Under the pieces are notes generated by a model that was given only the letters and a program-made list of their open reading frames with translations, did not search any database and was not told the origin of the DNA. Below are positions 1 to 7,948 of a stretch of DNA of 64,000 nt, in pieces. Source of the DNA: Comamonas sp. KCTC 72670 (GTDB lineage: Bacteria; Myxococcota; Myxococcia; Myxococcales; Myxococcaceae); the NCBI GenBank assembly GCA_014656495.1, contig BNCN01000011.1:1-64000 (forward strand), in the 5' to 3' direction. Positions within the stretch are counted from its first letter, which is position 1; each line of letters begins with the position of its first letter. Position numbers and translations under genes: made by a program.

Positions 1-148
1 CGTCCTGCCCCTGCCCCGTCCTGCCTTTGCTGCCCCGTCCTACCCGCCGCCCTTTGCTGCCCCGTACCGCCCCGTCCTACCCGCCGCCCTTGCTGCCCCG
101 TACCGCCCCGTCCTGCCCGCCGCCCTGCTGCCCCGTTTCGCTGCTGCC
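1..148. repeat. C-rich minisatellite at the left edge, possibly the coding 3' end of a gene
   Basis: Imperfect tandem units of roughly 36 bases built on GCTGCCCCGTACCGCCCCGT and CCTACCCGCCGCCC repeat about three times. One plus-strand frame is open from the window edge to a TGA at 149-151 and would give an Ala/Pro-rich tail with two copies of APYRPVLPAAL, so this may be the C terminus of a gene lying to the left. Composition alone cannot decide between coding repeat and minisatellite. Confidence 0.5.
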
Positions 149-319
149 TGACCCCATAGCAGGGCGCGTGCCGCGCGCCACGTGCATCCCAAGCCCAGCA
201 TTTCCAAGCACTTGCGGACATCCACCTGGGCCCACGGGGCAAAGCCACGATCGGTACCAGTAAGAAATCCTGTCCACCTACAATGGAATACCCTCCCTGC
301 CATTCAGGGTTGCCAGGCA

Positions 320-700
320 ATGCCTCTCAAAACCAAGCGCTGGTGTGTGCCTACCGAGCACGATGACGGATACCGTGTGCTGGTGTGCCGCTACCGGCCC
401 CGAGGCCTGCCCAAGGCCCAGGAGACCTGGGACACGTGGCAGAGCCACCTCGCCCCGAGCCCGGAGCTCTTCGACGCGTTCTATGGAAAGGGGCGCACGC
501 CCATCACGCTGGACGCCTACCGCGAGCGGTACCTCCAGGAGATGGCGTCTCAGCAGGAAGCCATCACCGAGCTCGCGAACCGCGTGAAGCGAGGTGAGAC
601 GGTGACGCTCCTCTGCTCGAAGGACTGCATCCTCGAACAGGTGTGCCACCGCACCTTGCTGGCCAGCCTCATCGAGGCGGAAGCCGCCCGGCCCGCCTAG
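320..700 (+). CDS. DUF488 family protein
   Basis: 126 residues if translation starts at the ATG at 320; the frame is open further upstream, but family members begin close to this MPLKTKRW segment. The family pattern is clear: an N-terminal KTKRW, then LVCRYRPRGLPK, a WD..W..HLAPS stretch, FYGKG, and near the end TVTLLCSKDC followed by CHRTLL. DUF488 proteins are small, probably cytosolic proteins of unknown biochemical role; the conserved Cys/His/Arg set suggests a ligand or catalytic site. The stop codon overlaps the stop of the opposing oxidoreductase gene, so the two genes converge tail to tail. Confidence 0.85.
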   Translation: MPLKTKRWCVPTEHDDGYRVLVCRYRPRGLPKAQETWDTWQSHLAPSPELFDAFYGKGRTPITLDAYRERYLQEMASQQEAITELANRVKRGETVTLLCSKDCILEQVCHRTLLASLIEAEAARPA

Positions 701-1791
701 AGCGCTTCCGTCACCGGCTGCCGCTGTCCCATCGAGGACGCGCGCCCGATGGCATCCAGCAACCGGTGCAGCTTCAACGCCTCATGGAAGTCAGGCGCCA
801 GCCGCGTCCCCTCATCCACGTCGCGCGCATACGCCGCATACAGATGCCCTACGTCGTAAGCGTCCGGGCTCAGCTCCCCCCGAGGCAACCACGCGTAGCG
901 CTCGGGAGCAGGCAGCGGCTCGAACGACTGGTCCTCCCCCTGAGTGCCGGAGAGCTGAAGGTGCTCGGACATGAGCAGGTCGCCTTCGGTGCCCGTGAAG
1001 TGGAAGAAGATGCCGCCGCCGCTGCGCTTGCCCGTCTCGAAGTGCGAGGAGAGCACCGCGCCGCGCTCCAGCGTCCCCTGAACGAGGACCTGGTCAGGCG
1101 AGGTCACCGGGAGGGGGTCCTCCGTCTCGATGACCGTCGCCTCCTCGAACTGGCGCGCGATGACACCGGACACGTCTCGCAGCGGCCCGACCGCGGAGAG
1201 CACCGTGTCCAGGAAGTGCGCCGCGAAGACGGTGAACATGCTCGCCCCGTTCTTCACATCCGCAGCATAGGTCTCTCGAGCCCTGTAGCGTGAGCCCATC
1301 ATGGGGACCGCCGCATGCAACGTCACGGAGCGCAGCGTCCCCACGAAGCCTTCCGTCAGCAAGTCCTTCAAATAGCGCACGCCCGGTGACAACCGCCGCT
1401 GCAGGCCCACCACGGTCCGGACCTTCGCCGCGTCCGCCAGCTTCGTGAGCGCGGCGGCCTGCGACGTCGACGTCCCCAAGGGCCACTCGCAGAAGACATC
1501 CTTGCCCGCGGAGATGGCCGCGCGCACGAGCGCCGCGTGGTCGGGCGCCTTCACCGCGACGACCACCAGATCCACGTCCGGATGCGACACCAGCGCGTTC
1601 GCGCGCTCGAAGACATGCGGCACGCCATGACGGCGGGCGACCTCTTCCGCGTGCTCCCGCACCGTGGCGCACACGGCCGTCACCTCGAACCGCGGCAACG
1701 CCTTGAGCGCGGGCAGGTGCCCATACAGCGCCCAGCCACCCTCTGAGCTCGCTCCGATGATGCCGACCCGAATCTTCCGCATGCCGCCCAT
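697..1791 (-). CDS. Gfo/Idh/MocA family oxidoreductase
   Basis: 364 residues, a normal family length. The N terminus holds a Rossmann nucleotide-binding motif, VGIIGASSEGG, followed by AVCAT, and the family motif FCEWPLG lies near residue 110, where EKP is usual, so the central Lys is replaced by Trp. The C-terminal half is the expected alpha/beta dimerisation domain. The protein should be a cytosolic NAD(P)-dependent sugar or inositol-type dehydrogenase; the substrate cannot be read from sequence. ATGs at 1791 and 1782 are both possible starts and neither has a strong ribosome site. The EWP variant may mean altered chemistry, because the EKP lysine is catalytic in classical members. Confidence 0.85.
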   Translation of the reverse strand: MGGMRKIRVGIIGASSEGGWALYGHLPALKALPRFEVTAVCATVREHAEEVARRHGVPHVFERANALVSHPDVDLVVVAVKAPDHAALVRAAISAGKDVFCEWPLGTSTSQAAALTKLADAAKVRTVVGLQRRLSPGVRYLKDLLTEGFVGTLRSVTLHAAVPMMGSRYRARETYAADVKNGASMFTVFAAHFLDTVLSAVGPLRDVSGVIARQFEEATVIETEDPLPVTSPDQVLVQGTLERGAVLSSHFETGKRSGGGIFFHFTGTEGDLLMSEHLQLSGTQGEDQSFEPLPAPERYAWLPRGELSPDAYDVGHLYAAYARDVDEGTRLAPDFHEALKLHRLLDAIGRASSMGQRQPVTEAL

Positions 1792-1841
1792 CGCGGCACG
1801 ATAGACGAAACCCGGGCCCTGGCCTCGCGCGAGCCTCGACG

Positions 1842-1880
1842 AAAAAGCGGCCCGGGCCGCGATGGGCGTGCCCCATCGCG
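1842..1880 (-). terminator. Rho-independent terminator of the small secreted protein gene
   Basis: Read on the minus strand, a 9-bp perfect stem CGCGATGGG/CCCATCGCG with a 5-base loop (1858-1880) is followed by a second GC palindrome and then TTTTT (1842-1846). It lies about 30 bases past the stop of the minus-strand gene that ends at 1912. Confidence 0.6.
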
Positions 1881-1911
1881 ACCCCGACCGCGACCGCCCA
1901 CATCGCGTGGA

Positions 1912-2361
1912 CTACTTGTTCATCTTCTCGACGGAGGACGCCATGTTCTCGGTCGTCTTCTCCACGTTGAAGCGCGTCCGGACCTGGTCGCCTTCCTTGA
2001 TTTCGCGGCGCAGGTGGCTGTTGATGTCCCGGTGCTTCTCGATGGTCTTCCCGTCGATTCGCGTGGCGTGCGTCACGCCCACGGGGACCACCGCGCCGTT
2101 CTCGTCCTTGATGTAGAGCTTGTCGCGCTTGACGGCCACGATGGAGCCACTCAGCTCCTGCTGGCCCTGCATCTGGCTGCCGCCCATGCCGCCCGACATC
2201 TCGGAGCCGCTGGTGGGCGGCTGCGTGCCCGCCGGGTCCTGCGGCATGGAAGGATCCTGCATCGGTGGCTCCTGCGGCATCGTGGAGTCTTGCGTCCCCT
2301 GAGCCAGTGCAACGCCACCCCAAGCCAGACCGGCAATCATCCCCATCACCTTGAGCTTCAT
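1912..2361 (-). CDS. Secreted Met/Gln/Pro-rich protein of unknown function
   Basis: 149 residues from the ATG at 2361, chosen because AAAGGGG sits just upstream and a signal peptide follows immediately (MKLKVMGMIAGLAWGGVALA, likely cut after ALA). The mature N terminus, residues 22-70, is low complexity with repeated MPQ/MQD and GGSQMQGQQ. The last 80 residues form a compact basic domain beginning ELSGSIVAVKRDKLYIKDENG, which resembles small secreted beta-rich domains found in many myxobacterial exported proteins. No enzyme motif is visible. The gene is divergent from the nitronate monooxygenase gene. Confidence 0.7.
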   Translation of the reverse strand: MKLKVMGMIAGLAWGGVALAQGTQDSTMPQEPPMQDPSMPQDPAGTQPPTSGSEMSGGMGGSQMQGQQELSGSIVAVKRDKLYIKDENGAVVPVGVTHATRIDGKTIEKHRDINSHLRREIKEGDQVRTRFNVEKTTENMASSVEKMNK

Positions 2362-2601
2362 GACTGACCCCTTTCGTCCCGGAGGGCGCATCACGCCTCC
2401 GACACCAACCGTGGCCACGCCTCGCGGCGTTGCCAGCCGGTGCCGAGGTGCGAACCCCGCCACGGAGCGGGAATCACGCCCGTCCCCCCCTCCTCCCGAG
2501 ACGATGACAGCGCAGGCCCTTCGCGCCGGCTGTCGATTCCCTCACGGCGTGAGGCAGCCCTCGTTATCCTTTTTTCCCATCCGGAAACGAGGAGCCACCC
2601 G

Positions 2602-3669
2602 ATGCGCCAGCCGTCCTCCCGTGAAGCCCTTCAGAAGTTGGGCATCCGTCATCCCATCATCCAAGGGCCCTTCGGTGGTGGGCTCTCGACAGAGCGCCTC
2701 ACGGCCGCCGTCTCGAACCTCGGAGGGCTGGGCTCGTACGGCGCCTATCAGCTTCCTCCCGACGAAATCGGCCGCGTGGCGGACCGGATTCGCGCGCAGA
2801 CGGACAAGCCCTTCGCGCTGAACCTCTGGGTCTCCGACCACGACGCGGGCGCACTCAGCCCCGAGGACTTCGAGCGCGTCTACCGCGGCTTCGAGCCCTA
2901 CTACCGGGAGCTCGGCGTCGACAAGCCCAGGCCGCCCGAGCGCTATCACCACCGCTTCGAGGACCAGGTGGAGGCGCTGCTCGAGGCCCGCCCGCCTGTC
3001 TTCAGCTTCGTGTTCGGCGTGCCCCCCGCGGCCGTGCTGGCCGAGTGCCGGCGCAGGGGCATCGTCACCTCGGGCGCGGCCACCACGCTCGCCGAGGCCG
3101 AGGCCCTGGACGCGGCCGGAGTCGACCTCATCGTGGCCACGGGCTTCGAGGCCGGTGGCCACCGGCCCTCCTTCCTCGCGCGCGCGGAAGACTCGCTGAT
3201 GGGGACCATGGCCCTCACGCCGCTCGTCGCGGACCGGGTGAAGGCGCCCGTCATCGCGGCGGGGGGACTCGCGGATGGCCGGGGCATCCGCGCCGTGCTC
3301 ACCCTGGGAGCCCAGGCCGCGCAACTGGGCACGGCGTTCCTCGCCTGCGAGGAATCCGGGACGACAGACGCCCACCGCGAGCTGCTCTTCAGCGACCGCG
3401 CACGGAACACCACCTTGACGCGTGCCTTCACGGGACGGCTCGCGCGGGGCATGACCAACCGGTGGACCGAGGAGATGGCCTCACGGGTGGGTGAGCTCCC
3501 GCCCTTTCCCATCCAGAGCTGGTTCCTCTCCAAGCTCAAGCCCGCCGCGGTCAAGGCGGGCCGCACGGACCTCGTGTCCCTGTGGGCCGGACAGGCCACG
3601 CCCAACCTGCGCCACCGGACCGTGCCCGCGCTGATGGCGTCCCTGCTCGAGGAGCTGTCGGTCCGTTGA
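2602..3669 (+). CDS. Nitronate monooxygenase (2-nitropropane dioxygenase-like)
   Basis: 355 residues. It starts at the ATG at 2602 behind GAGGAG; the open frame upstream lacks family character. This is a flavin-dependent TIM-barrel enzyme that oxidises alkyl nitronates such as propionate-3-nitronate. Family signatures include PIIQGPFGGG at the N terminus, where the usual form is PIIQAPMAGG, the glycine/histidine motif ATGFEAGGHRPS in the middle, and the FMN phosphate segment VIAAGGLADGRG followed by LTLGAQAAQLGTAFLAC. The His of AGGH matches the catalytic base of class I enzymes. It is monocistronic by spacing, with a 240-base divergent promoter region upstream. Confidence 0.87.
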   Translation: MRQPSSREALQKLGIRHPIIQGPFGGGLSTERLTAAVSNLGGLGSYGAYQLPPDEIGRVADRIRAQTDKPFALNLWVSDHDAGALSPEDFERVYRGFEPYYRELGVDKPRPPERYHHRFEDQVEALLEARPPVFSFVFGVPPAAVLAECRRRGIVTSGAATTLAEAEALDAAGVDLIVATGFEAGGHRPSFLARAEDSLMGTMALTPLVADRVKAPVIAAGGLADGRGIRAVLTLGAQAAQLGTAFLACEESGTTDAHRELLFSDRARNTTLTRAFTGRLARGMTNRWTEEMASRVGELPPFPIQSWFLSKLKPAAVKAGRTDLVSLWAGQATPNLRHRTVPALMASLLEELSVR

Positions 3670-3714
3670 AGAGCGGGCCCCGGCGCAGGGGCGGCATCCG
3701 TCCGCCCAGAAATC

Positions 3715-3732
3715 ATTCAATTGCATTTGAAT
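3715..3732. promoter_or_regulatory. AT-rich inverted repeat upstream of the CARDB lipoprotein gene
   Basis: ATTCAA-TTGCAT-TTGAAT is a 6-bp inverted repeat in an AT-rich patch about 80 bases before the CARDB gene start, unusual in this GC-rich context. It may be an operator or a promoter element; no -35/-10 pair can be assigned with confidence. Confidence 0.3.
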
Positions 3733-3807
3733 ACGGCGTGCATCACCCCGTCTGTCGGGGCTCTCGCGAGGAGCTGGCCGGAGGCTCTCGTACGAGGAAA
3801 CCGACAC

Positions 3808-6165
3808 ATGCAGCCACACAAGAGACGTGTCCCCTATGCCACGGGAATCGTGACGCTATTGACGGTCGCGGCTTGCAACGAGCCCCCCGCGGGCCCCCCA
3901 CCGCCCCCGGAAGCCGCGGCCCTGCCCCCCGCCGCGGCGCAAACACAAACGCAATCCGTGCAGCAACCCACCTACCCTCAAGCCGACTTCGCGGTGACGG
4001 CCGTGTCGGGGCCCGCGAGCGTCCGTTCAGGTGACTTCCTTCCGGCGGTGGTGACGGTCTGCAACCGGGGCACGGCGACGGAGACGACGCTCGTCTCGCT
4101 CTTCCTGTCCGCGGACACGGTCATCACCCCGGACACCCCGCCCACGCCCGCCTCCGACCAACGCCTGGCGCAGTTCGGCACGCCCTCCCTGGCACCCGGC
4201 CAATGCCATACAGAGACAGTGCACGCCCATGCCTCCGTCAGCGTGCAGGGGACCTACTTCCTGGGCGCCATCGCGCGGCCCAGCAACGCGTTCGAACCGA
4301 ACTTGCAAGACAACACGCGGGGCAGCGCCCCCATCGGCATCGGAGCCCGGCCCGATTTCGTGGTGACGTCGGTCACGGGCCCCACCAGCGTCACGTCGGG
4401 ACAGTCCTTCCCCGCGAGCGTCACGGTGTGCAATCCCGGTACGGAGCCGGGCGCGCCCAACGTCGCGCTCTACCTGTCCGCGGACGGGGTCATCACCCCG
4501 GAGGTCCCGCTCACGCCCGCCTCCGACGTCCTGCTCGGCGCGCGGCCCCTGGGCACGCTGGCCCCCGGCCAGTGCGGGACGGAGACCCTCACGGTCTCCG
4601 CCGCGGTCCAGCGGGAAGGCGCCTACCACCTGGGCGCCATCGTGGACCCGGCGCAGGCCGTGGCCGAGCTCGTCGAAATCAACAACACCCATACGGCCAC
4701 GCGCATCGGCGTGGGCTCCCGGCCGGACTTCGTCGTCACCTCCGTCACGGGCCCGGACAGCGCCCTTCCCGGACAGGCGCTCAGCAGCAGCGTCCAGGTC
4801 TGCAACCAGGGCACGACGCCTGGCAGCGCGCCGGTGGAGCTCTACCTGACGGCGGATGACCTCGTGACGCCGCAGATGCCGCCCAGCCCCTTCGCGGACG
4901 TGTGGATGGGAATGCAGCCGTCGGGCACGCTCGAACCCGGCGCGTGCAAGTCGCTGTCCTTCCTGCACACACCGCCCGGTGTCGCCCCCGGCGCCTACCG
5001 GCTGGGCGCCATCGTGAACCCCGTGGGTGATGCCGCCGGCGAGCTCCGCTTGGACAACAACACCGGGCTGAGCCCACGCTTCGGCATCGGCGTGGGCCCG
5101 GACCTCGTCGTGACGGCCATCAACGGCCCGGTGAGCCACGCGATGGGACAGCCGCTCAGCGCGACCGTGGAGGTGTGCAATCAGGGCACCTCGGCGGCCG
5201 GCGGGACGCAGGTGGCGCTCTCCCTCGCGAGCAGCGCGGGAGCGGGCGCGAGCGTCGGCGCCGCGAACGTGAGTCCGCTGGCGGCCGATGCGTGTGAGAC
5301 AGTGTTCGTCGCGGGCACCCCGCCCATGCTCGTGGACGGGACCTATGCGCTCAACGCCCAGGTGGACCCGTCCGCGGTGGTGAACGAGCTCGTCGAGGAC
5401 AACAACGTCCGCGTGGGACACCGCGTCGGCGTGGGCATGCGCCCGGACCTGGTCATCCGGGCCATCACGGGCCCCGCCAGCCTCCAGCCCGGCCAGCCGC
5501 TGTCCGCCGACGTCGAGGTCTGCAATCAGGGCACCACCGCCGCTGACGCGTCCGTCGACCTGTATGTGTCCTCGGACGCCGACATCACGCCCGGCGCGGA
5601 TGTCCATGTGGGCCGCGTCTACTCGAACCTCCTGGGACCGGGTGACTGCCAGGTGGTGACAGTCGCTGGCAACACGTTTGGTGTCACGCCCGGCGCGAAG
5701 TACCTCGGCGCCGTCGCGGACGCACCGAACCACGTGCCCGAGCTGTTCGAGGACAACAACGTCCACACCGGCCCTCGCCTGGGCGTGGGGAACGGCCCTG
5801 ACTTCATCGTGAAGACGGTGACGGCCCCCGCCACCCTCACGCTGGGCGCCCCCATCGCCGTCACCCTCGAGGTCTGCAACCAGGGCAACCAGACCGGCGG
5901 CACCCCCGTGGAGCTGTTCCTGTCCCAGGACACCTTCATCCAACCGCCCACCGGACCGGGCCAGCCCGGGGACGCCCCCCTCCGCGCGCTCTTCACCGAC
6001 CCGATTCCGCCCGGCCAGTGCCAGACGCTGTCCACCCTGGCGCACGGCGGCGGCGGGACGGGCACCTACTACGTGGGCGCCATCGCGAACCTCAACCGGT
6101 TCGCGCCGGAGCTCATCTACGACAACAACACGCAGGTGAGCGCGCCCGTCACCTTCGTCTACTGA
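3808..6165 (+). CDS. Lipoprotein with six CARDB (cell-adhesion-related) repeats
   Basis: 785 residues. The ATG at 3808 is preferred because it gives a signal peptide with a lipobox ending TVAAC near residue 22. A Pro/Ala-rich linker follows, then six tandem repeats of about 120 residues. Each opens with a form of RPDFVVTSVTGP, contains a VCNQGT core around position 35 and closes with an E..DNN acidic-Asn motif and a G.GP/R turn. These features fit CARDB-type Ig-like beta-sandwich domains, which occur in bacterial surface adhesins and are stabilised by calcium in some families. The product should be anchored by lipid to a membrane and project a rod of Ig-like modules. The paired cysteines (one in VCNQG, one in GQC) in each repeat could form a disulfide. 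No catalytic domain is present. Confidence 0.85.
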   Translation: MQPHKRRVPYATGIVTLLTVAACNEPPAGPPPPPEAAALPPAAAQTQTQSVQQPTYPQADFAVTAVSGPASVRSGDFLPAVVTVCNRGTATETTLVSLFLSADTVITPDTPPTPASDQRLAQFGTPSLAPGQCHTETVHAHASVSVQGTYFLGAIARPSNAFEPNLQDNTRGSAPIGIGARPDFVVTSVTGPTSVTSGQSFPASVTVCNPGTEPGAPNVALYLSADGVITPEVPLTPASDVLLGARPLGTLAPGQCGTETLTVSAAVQREGAYHLGAIVDPAQAVAELVEINNTHTATRIGVGSRPDFVVTSVTGPDSALPGQALSSSVQVCNQGTTPGSAPVELYLTADDLVTPQMPPSPFADVWMGMQPSGTLEPGACKSLSFLHTPPGVAPGAYRLGAIVNPVGDAAGELRLDNNTGLSPRFGIGVGPDLVVTAINGPVSHAMGQPLSATVEVCNQGTSAAGGTQVALSLASSAGAGASVGAANVSPLAADACETVFVAGTPPMLVDGTYALNAQVDPSAVVNELVEDNNVRVGHRVGVGMRPDLVIRAITGPASLQPGQPLSADVEVCNQGTTAADASVDLYVSSDADITPGADVHVGRVYSNLLGPGDCQVVTVAGNTFGVTPGAKYLGAVADAPNHVPELFEDNNVHTGPRLGVGNGPDFIVKTVTAPATLTLGAPIAVTLEVCNQGNQTGGTPVELFLSQDTFIQPPTGPGQPGDAPLRALFTDPIPPGQCQTLSTLAHGGGGTGTYYVGAIANLNRFAPELIYDNNTQVSAPVTFVY

Positions 6166-6181
6166 GACGCCGTGAATCCAG

Positions 6182-6222
6182 GACCGCTCCGTGCCCACGC
6201 GCGCGGAGCGGTCGTGTTCATT
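6182..6222 (+). terminator. Terminator hairpin after the CARDB lipoprotein gene
   Basis: A perfect 10-bp stem GACCGCTCCG/CGGAGCGGTC (6182-6191 and 6204-6213) with a 12-base loop begins 17 bases after the stop codon and is followed by GTGTTCATTCC, a weak U-rich tail. Confidence 0.6.
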
Positions 6223-6400
6223 CCAGGGGACGGGCCTCGCATGTCGCCTCGCGTCAACGCGACTCGGCGGCTCCGCGCACGCGGCGTCGGGCCTGAACGC
6301 CTGGCAGGCGCACGAGGGCTCCCGGGCGGCGGCTTCCCTCGGCGTGAGGGGATGTTCAACGTCGGTGGACGTTCCTTCGGGACTTCAAGGAGCCTCGCCC

Positions 6401-7042
6401 ATGACCCACCCGGACACCCCGGTCCGCCTCGACGTCTGGAGCGATTACGTCTGCCCCTTCTGCTACCTCGAGCTGCCCATCATCGAGCAGCTCCACGCCG
6501 CGCTGGGCCCCCACCTGGACATCCACTGGCGGGCGTTCGAATTGAGTCCCACGCCCGTGCGGGTGCGCGCTTCGACAGAATCCCCGGACCGGGCGGCATG
6601 GACGCGCGCAGCCTCCCCACTCGCCGGGCAACGGGGCGTGACGCTGAAGCAGCCGCCGCTCCAGCCGCGCAGCCGGTTGGCCCTCGAAGCGGCGGAGTTC
6701 GCGAAGGACGCGGAGGCGTTCGCGCCCTTCCACAGCGCCCTCTTCCGCGCCTTCTTCGAGGACGGCCAGGACATTGGCGACCTGCGCGTGCTGGGAGACC
6801 TCGCACGGGACGTGGGCCTGGACCCGGAGTCCCTGACGCGCGCCCTGGAGGCGGGCCGCTACACCGCGCGCGTGCTCGCCGACGAAGAGGAGGCCCAGCG
6901 CCTGGGCATCCGCGGCGTCCCCGCCATGCGGCTCGCGGGCGAGGGGCCCGTGCTGCTGCTGACGGGCGCGCAGCCGGAGGAAGCCGTCCGCGCGGCCCTG
7001 GAGCGCGTCCGCCCCGGCCCTCCGCCAGACGCGCTGCACTGA
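6401..7042 (+). CDS. DsbA-family oxidoreductase (FrnE-like)
   Basis: 213 residues from the ATG at 6401, placed by AAGGAG ten bases upstream. The protein has a thioredoxin-fold start, VRLDVWSDYVCPFCYLE, with a CPFC redox pair near residue 19, and ends with the cis-Pro segment GIRGVPAMRL. Residues between about 65 and 170 form the helical insertion of the DsbA/2-hydroxychromene-2-carboxylate isomerase superfamily. There is no signal peptide, so the enzyme is cytoplasmic, as FrnE is. FrnE-type proteins are disulfide oxidoreductases linked to oxidative stress or polyketide tailoring; the substrate here is unknown. The next gene, RNase HI, begins 59 bases downstream. Confidence 0.85.
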   Translation: MTHPDTPVRLDVWSDYVCPFCYLELPIIEQLHAALGPHLDIHWRAFELSPTPVRVRASTESPDRAAWTRAASPLAGQRGVTLKQPPLQPRSRLALEAAEFAKDAEAFAPFHSALFRAFFEDGQDIGDLRVLGDLARDVGLDPESLTRALEAGRYTARVLADEEEAQRLGIRGVPAMRLAGEGPVLLLTGAQPEEAVRAALERVRPGPPPDALH

Positions 7043-7101
7043 GCACGCCCACCGCCCGCGTGTTCCTGGCGAGAGTCCGCCCCGCCGAATAGGGTGCCGC
7101 C

Positions 7102-7869
7102 ATGACGCTTCACCCGACCCTCGTCTTCGCGGATGGCGCCTGTTCGGGCAACCCTGGCCCTGGCGGCTGGGGGACCCTCATCGTCACGCCGGACGGACTC
7201 GTGACGGAGCTCGGTGGCCATGAGCCGGAGACCACCAACAACCGGATGGAGCTGACGGCCGTGGGCAAGGCGCTGCGCCACCTGGAGCGCACCCCGGGCC
7301 CCATCCACATCCATACGGATTCCACGTATGTCATTCAGGGCGCCACGCGCTGGGCCTTCGGCTGGAGCCGGCGCGGGTGGAAGACGGCCGAGGGCGGCGA
7401 GGTCGCCAACGCCGTGTATTGGAAGCGGCTGATGGCGCTGCTCGCCCAGCGCAAGGAGAACCACGAGGGGGACGCCGCGGCCGTCGCGTGGTTCTACGTG
7501 CGGGGCCACGTGGGCGTGCCGGGCAACGAGCGCGTGGACGCCATCGCCGTGGCCTTCTCCAAGGGCAGGAACGCGCAGCTCTACACCGGCCCGCTGCAAG
7601 GCTACGGCGTGGCGGTGCATGACCTGCCGGAGGACATGTCCCTGCCGCCAGAGAAGACGCGCGAGCAGCGCGAGGCCTCGGCCAAGGCGTACTCCTACCT
7701 GAGCCAGGTGGGCGGCAGCGTGAAGCGGCACGCCAGCTGGGCGGCGTGTGAGCGGCGCGTCAAAGGCGTGTCCGGCGCCCGCTTCAAGAAGACAAAGAGC
7801 GCGCAGGATGAAGCCAAAGTGTTGGAGGACTGGGGCTTCAAGGGCCAGGACGTCCCGTCGGAGGACTGA
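7102..7869 (+). CDS. Ribonuclease HI with C-terminal hybrid-binding-like domain
   Basis: 255 residues, well above the roughly 150 of plain RNase HI. Residues 1-160 are the catalytic fold that cuts RNA in RNA:DNA hybrids: FADGACSGNPGPGGWG gives D11, NNRMEL gives E50, HTDSTYV gives D73, RGHVG gives H136 and NERVD gives D146, so the metal-binding D-E-D-D set and the catalytic His are present. Residues 197-245 read YSYLSQVGG, then HASWAACERRVKG and SGARFKK, matching the consensus of the RNase H1 hybrid-binding domain (Cauli_VI/viroplasmin type), normally at the N terminus. Here it follows the catalytic domain after a linker. Role: R-loop and primer RNA removal. Confidence 0.9.
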   Translation: MTLHPTLVFADGACSGNPGPGGWGTLIVTPDGLVTELGGHEPETTNNRMELTAVGKALRHLERTPGPIHIHTDSTYVIQGATRWAFGWSRRGWKTAEGGEVANAVYWKRLMALLAQRKENHEGDAAAVAWFYVRGHVGVPGNERVDAIAVAFSKGRNAQLYTGPLQGYGVAVHDLPEDMSLPPEKTREQREASAKAYSYLSQVGGSVKRHASWAACERRVKGVSGARFKKTKSAQDEAKVLEDWGFKGQDVPSED

Positions 7870-7948
7870 GGCGGCCCCTTGAAGCCCATTGCTCCGCCGG
7901 GCCATTGCGCCTATGGGACATGCCACTCCCAGCCCGCGAGGACGCAGC

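Noticed and set aside
643..1293. 216-codon plus-strand frame over the Gfo/Idh/MocA gene
   Set aside because: Antisense shadow; the minus-strand protein has clear motifs.
4027..6198. 723-codon antisense frame over the CARDB gene
   Set aside because: Composition and periodic repeats mirror the CARDB repeats on the other strand.
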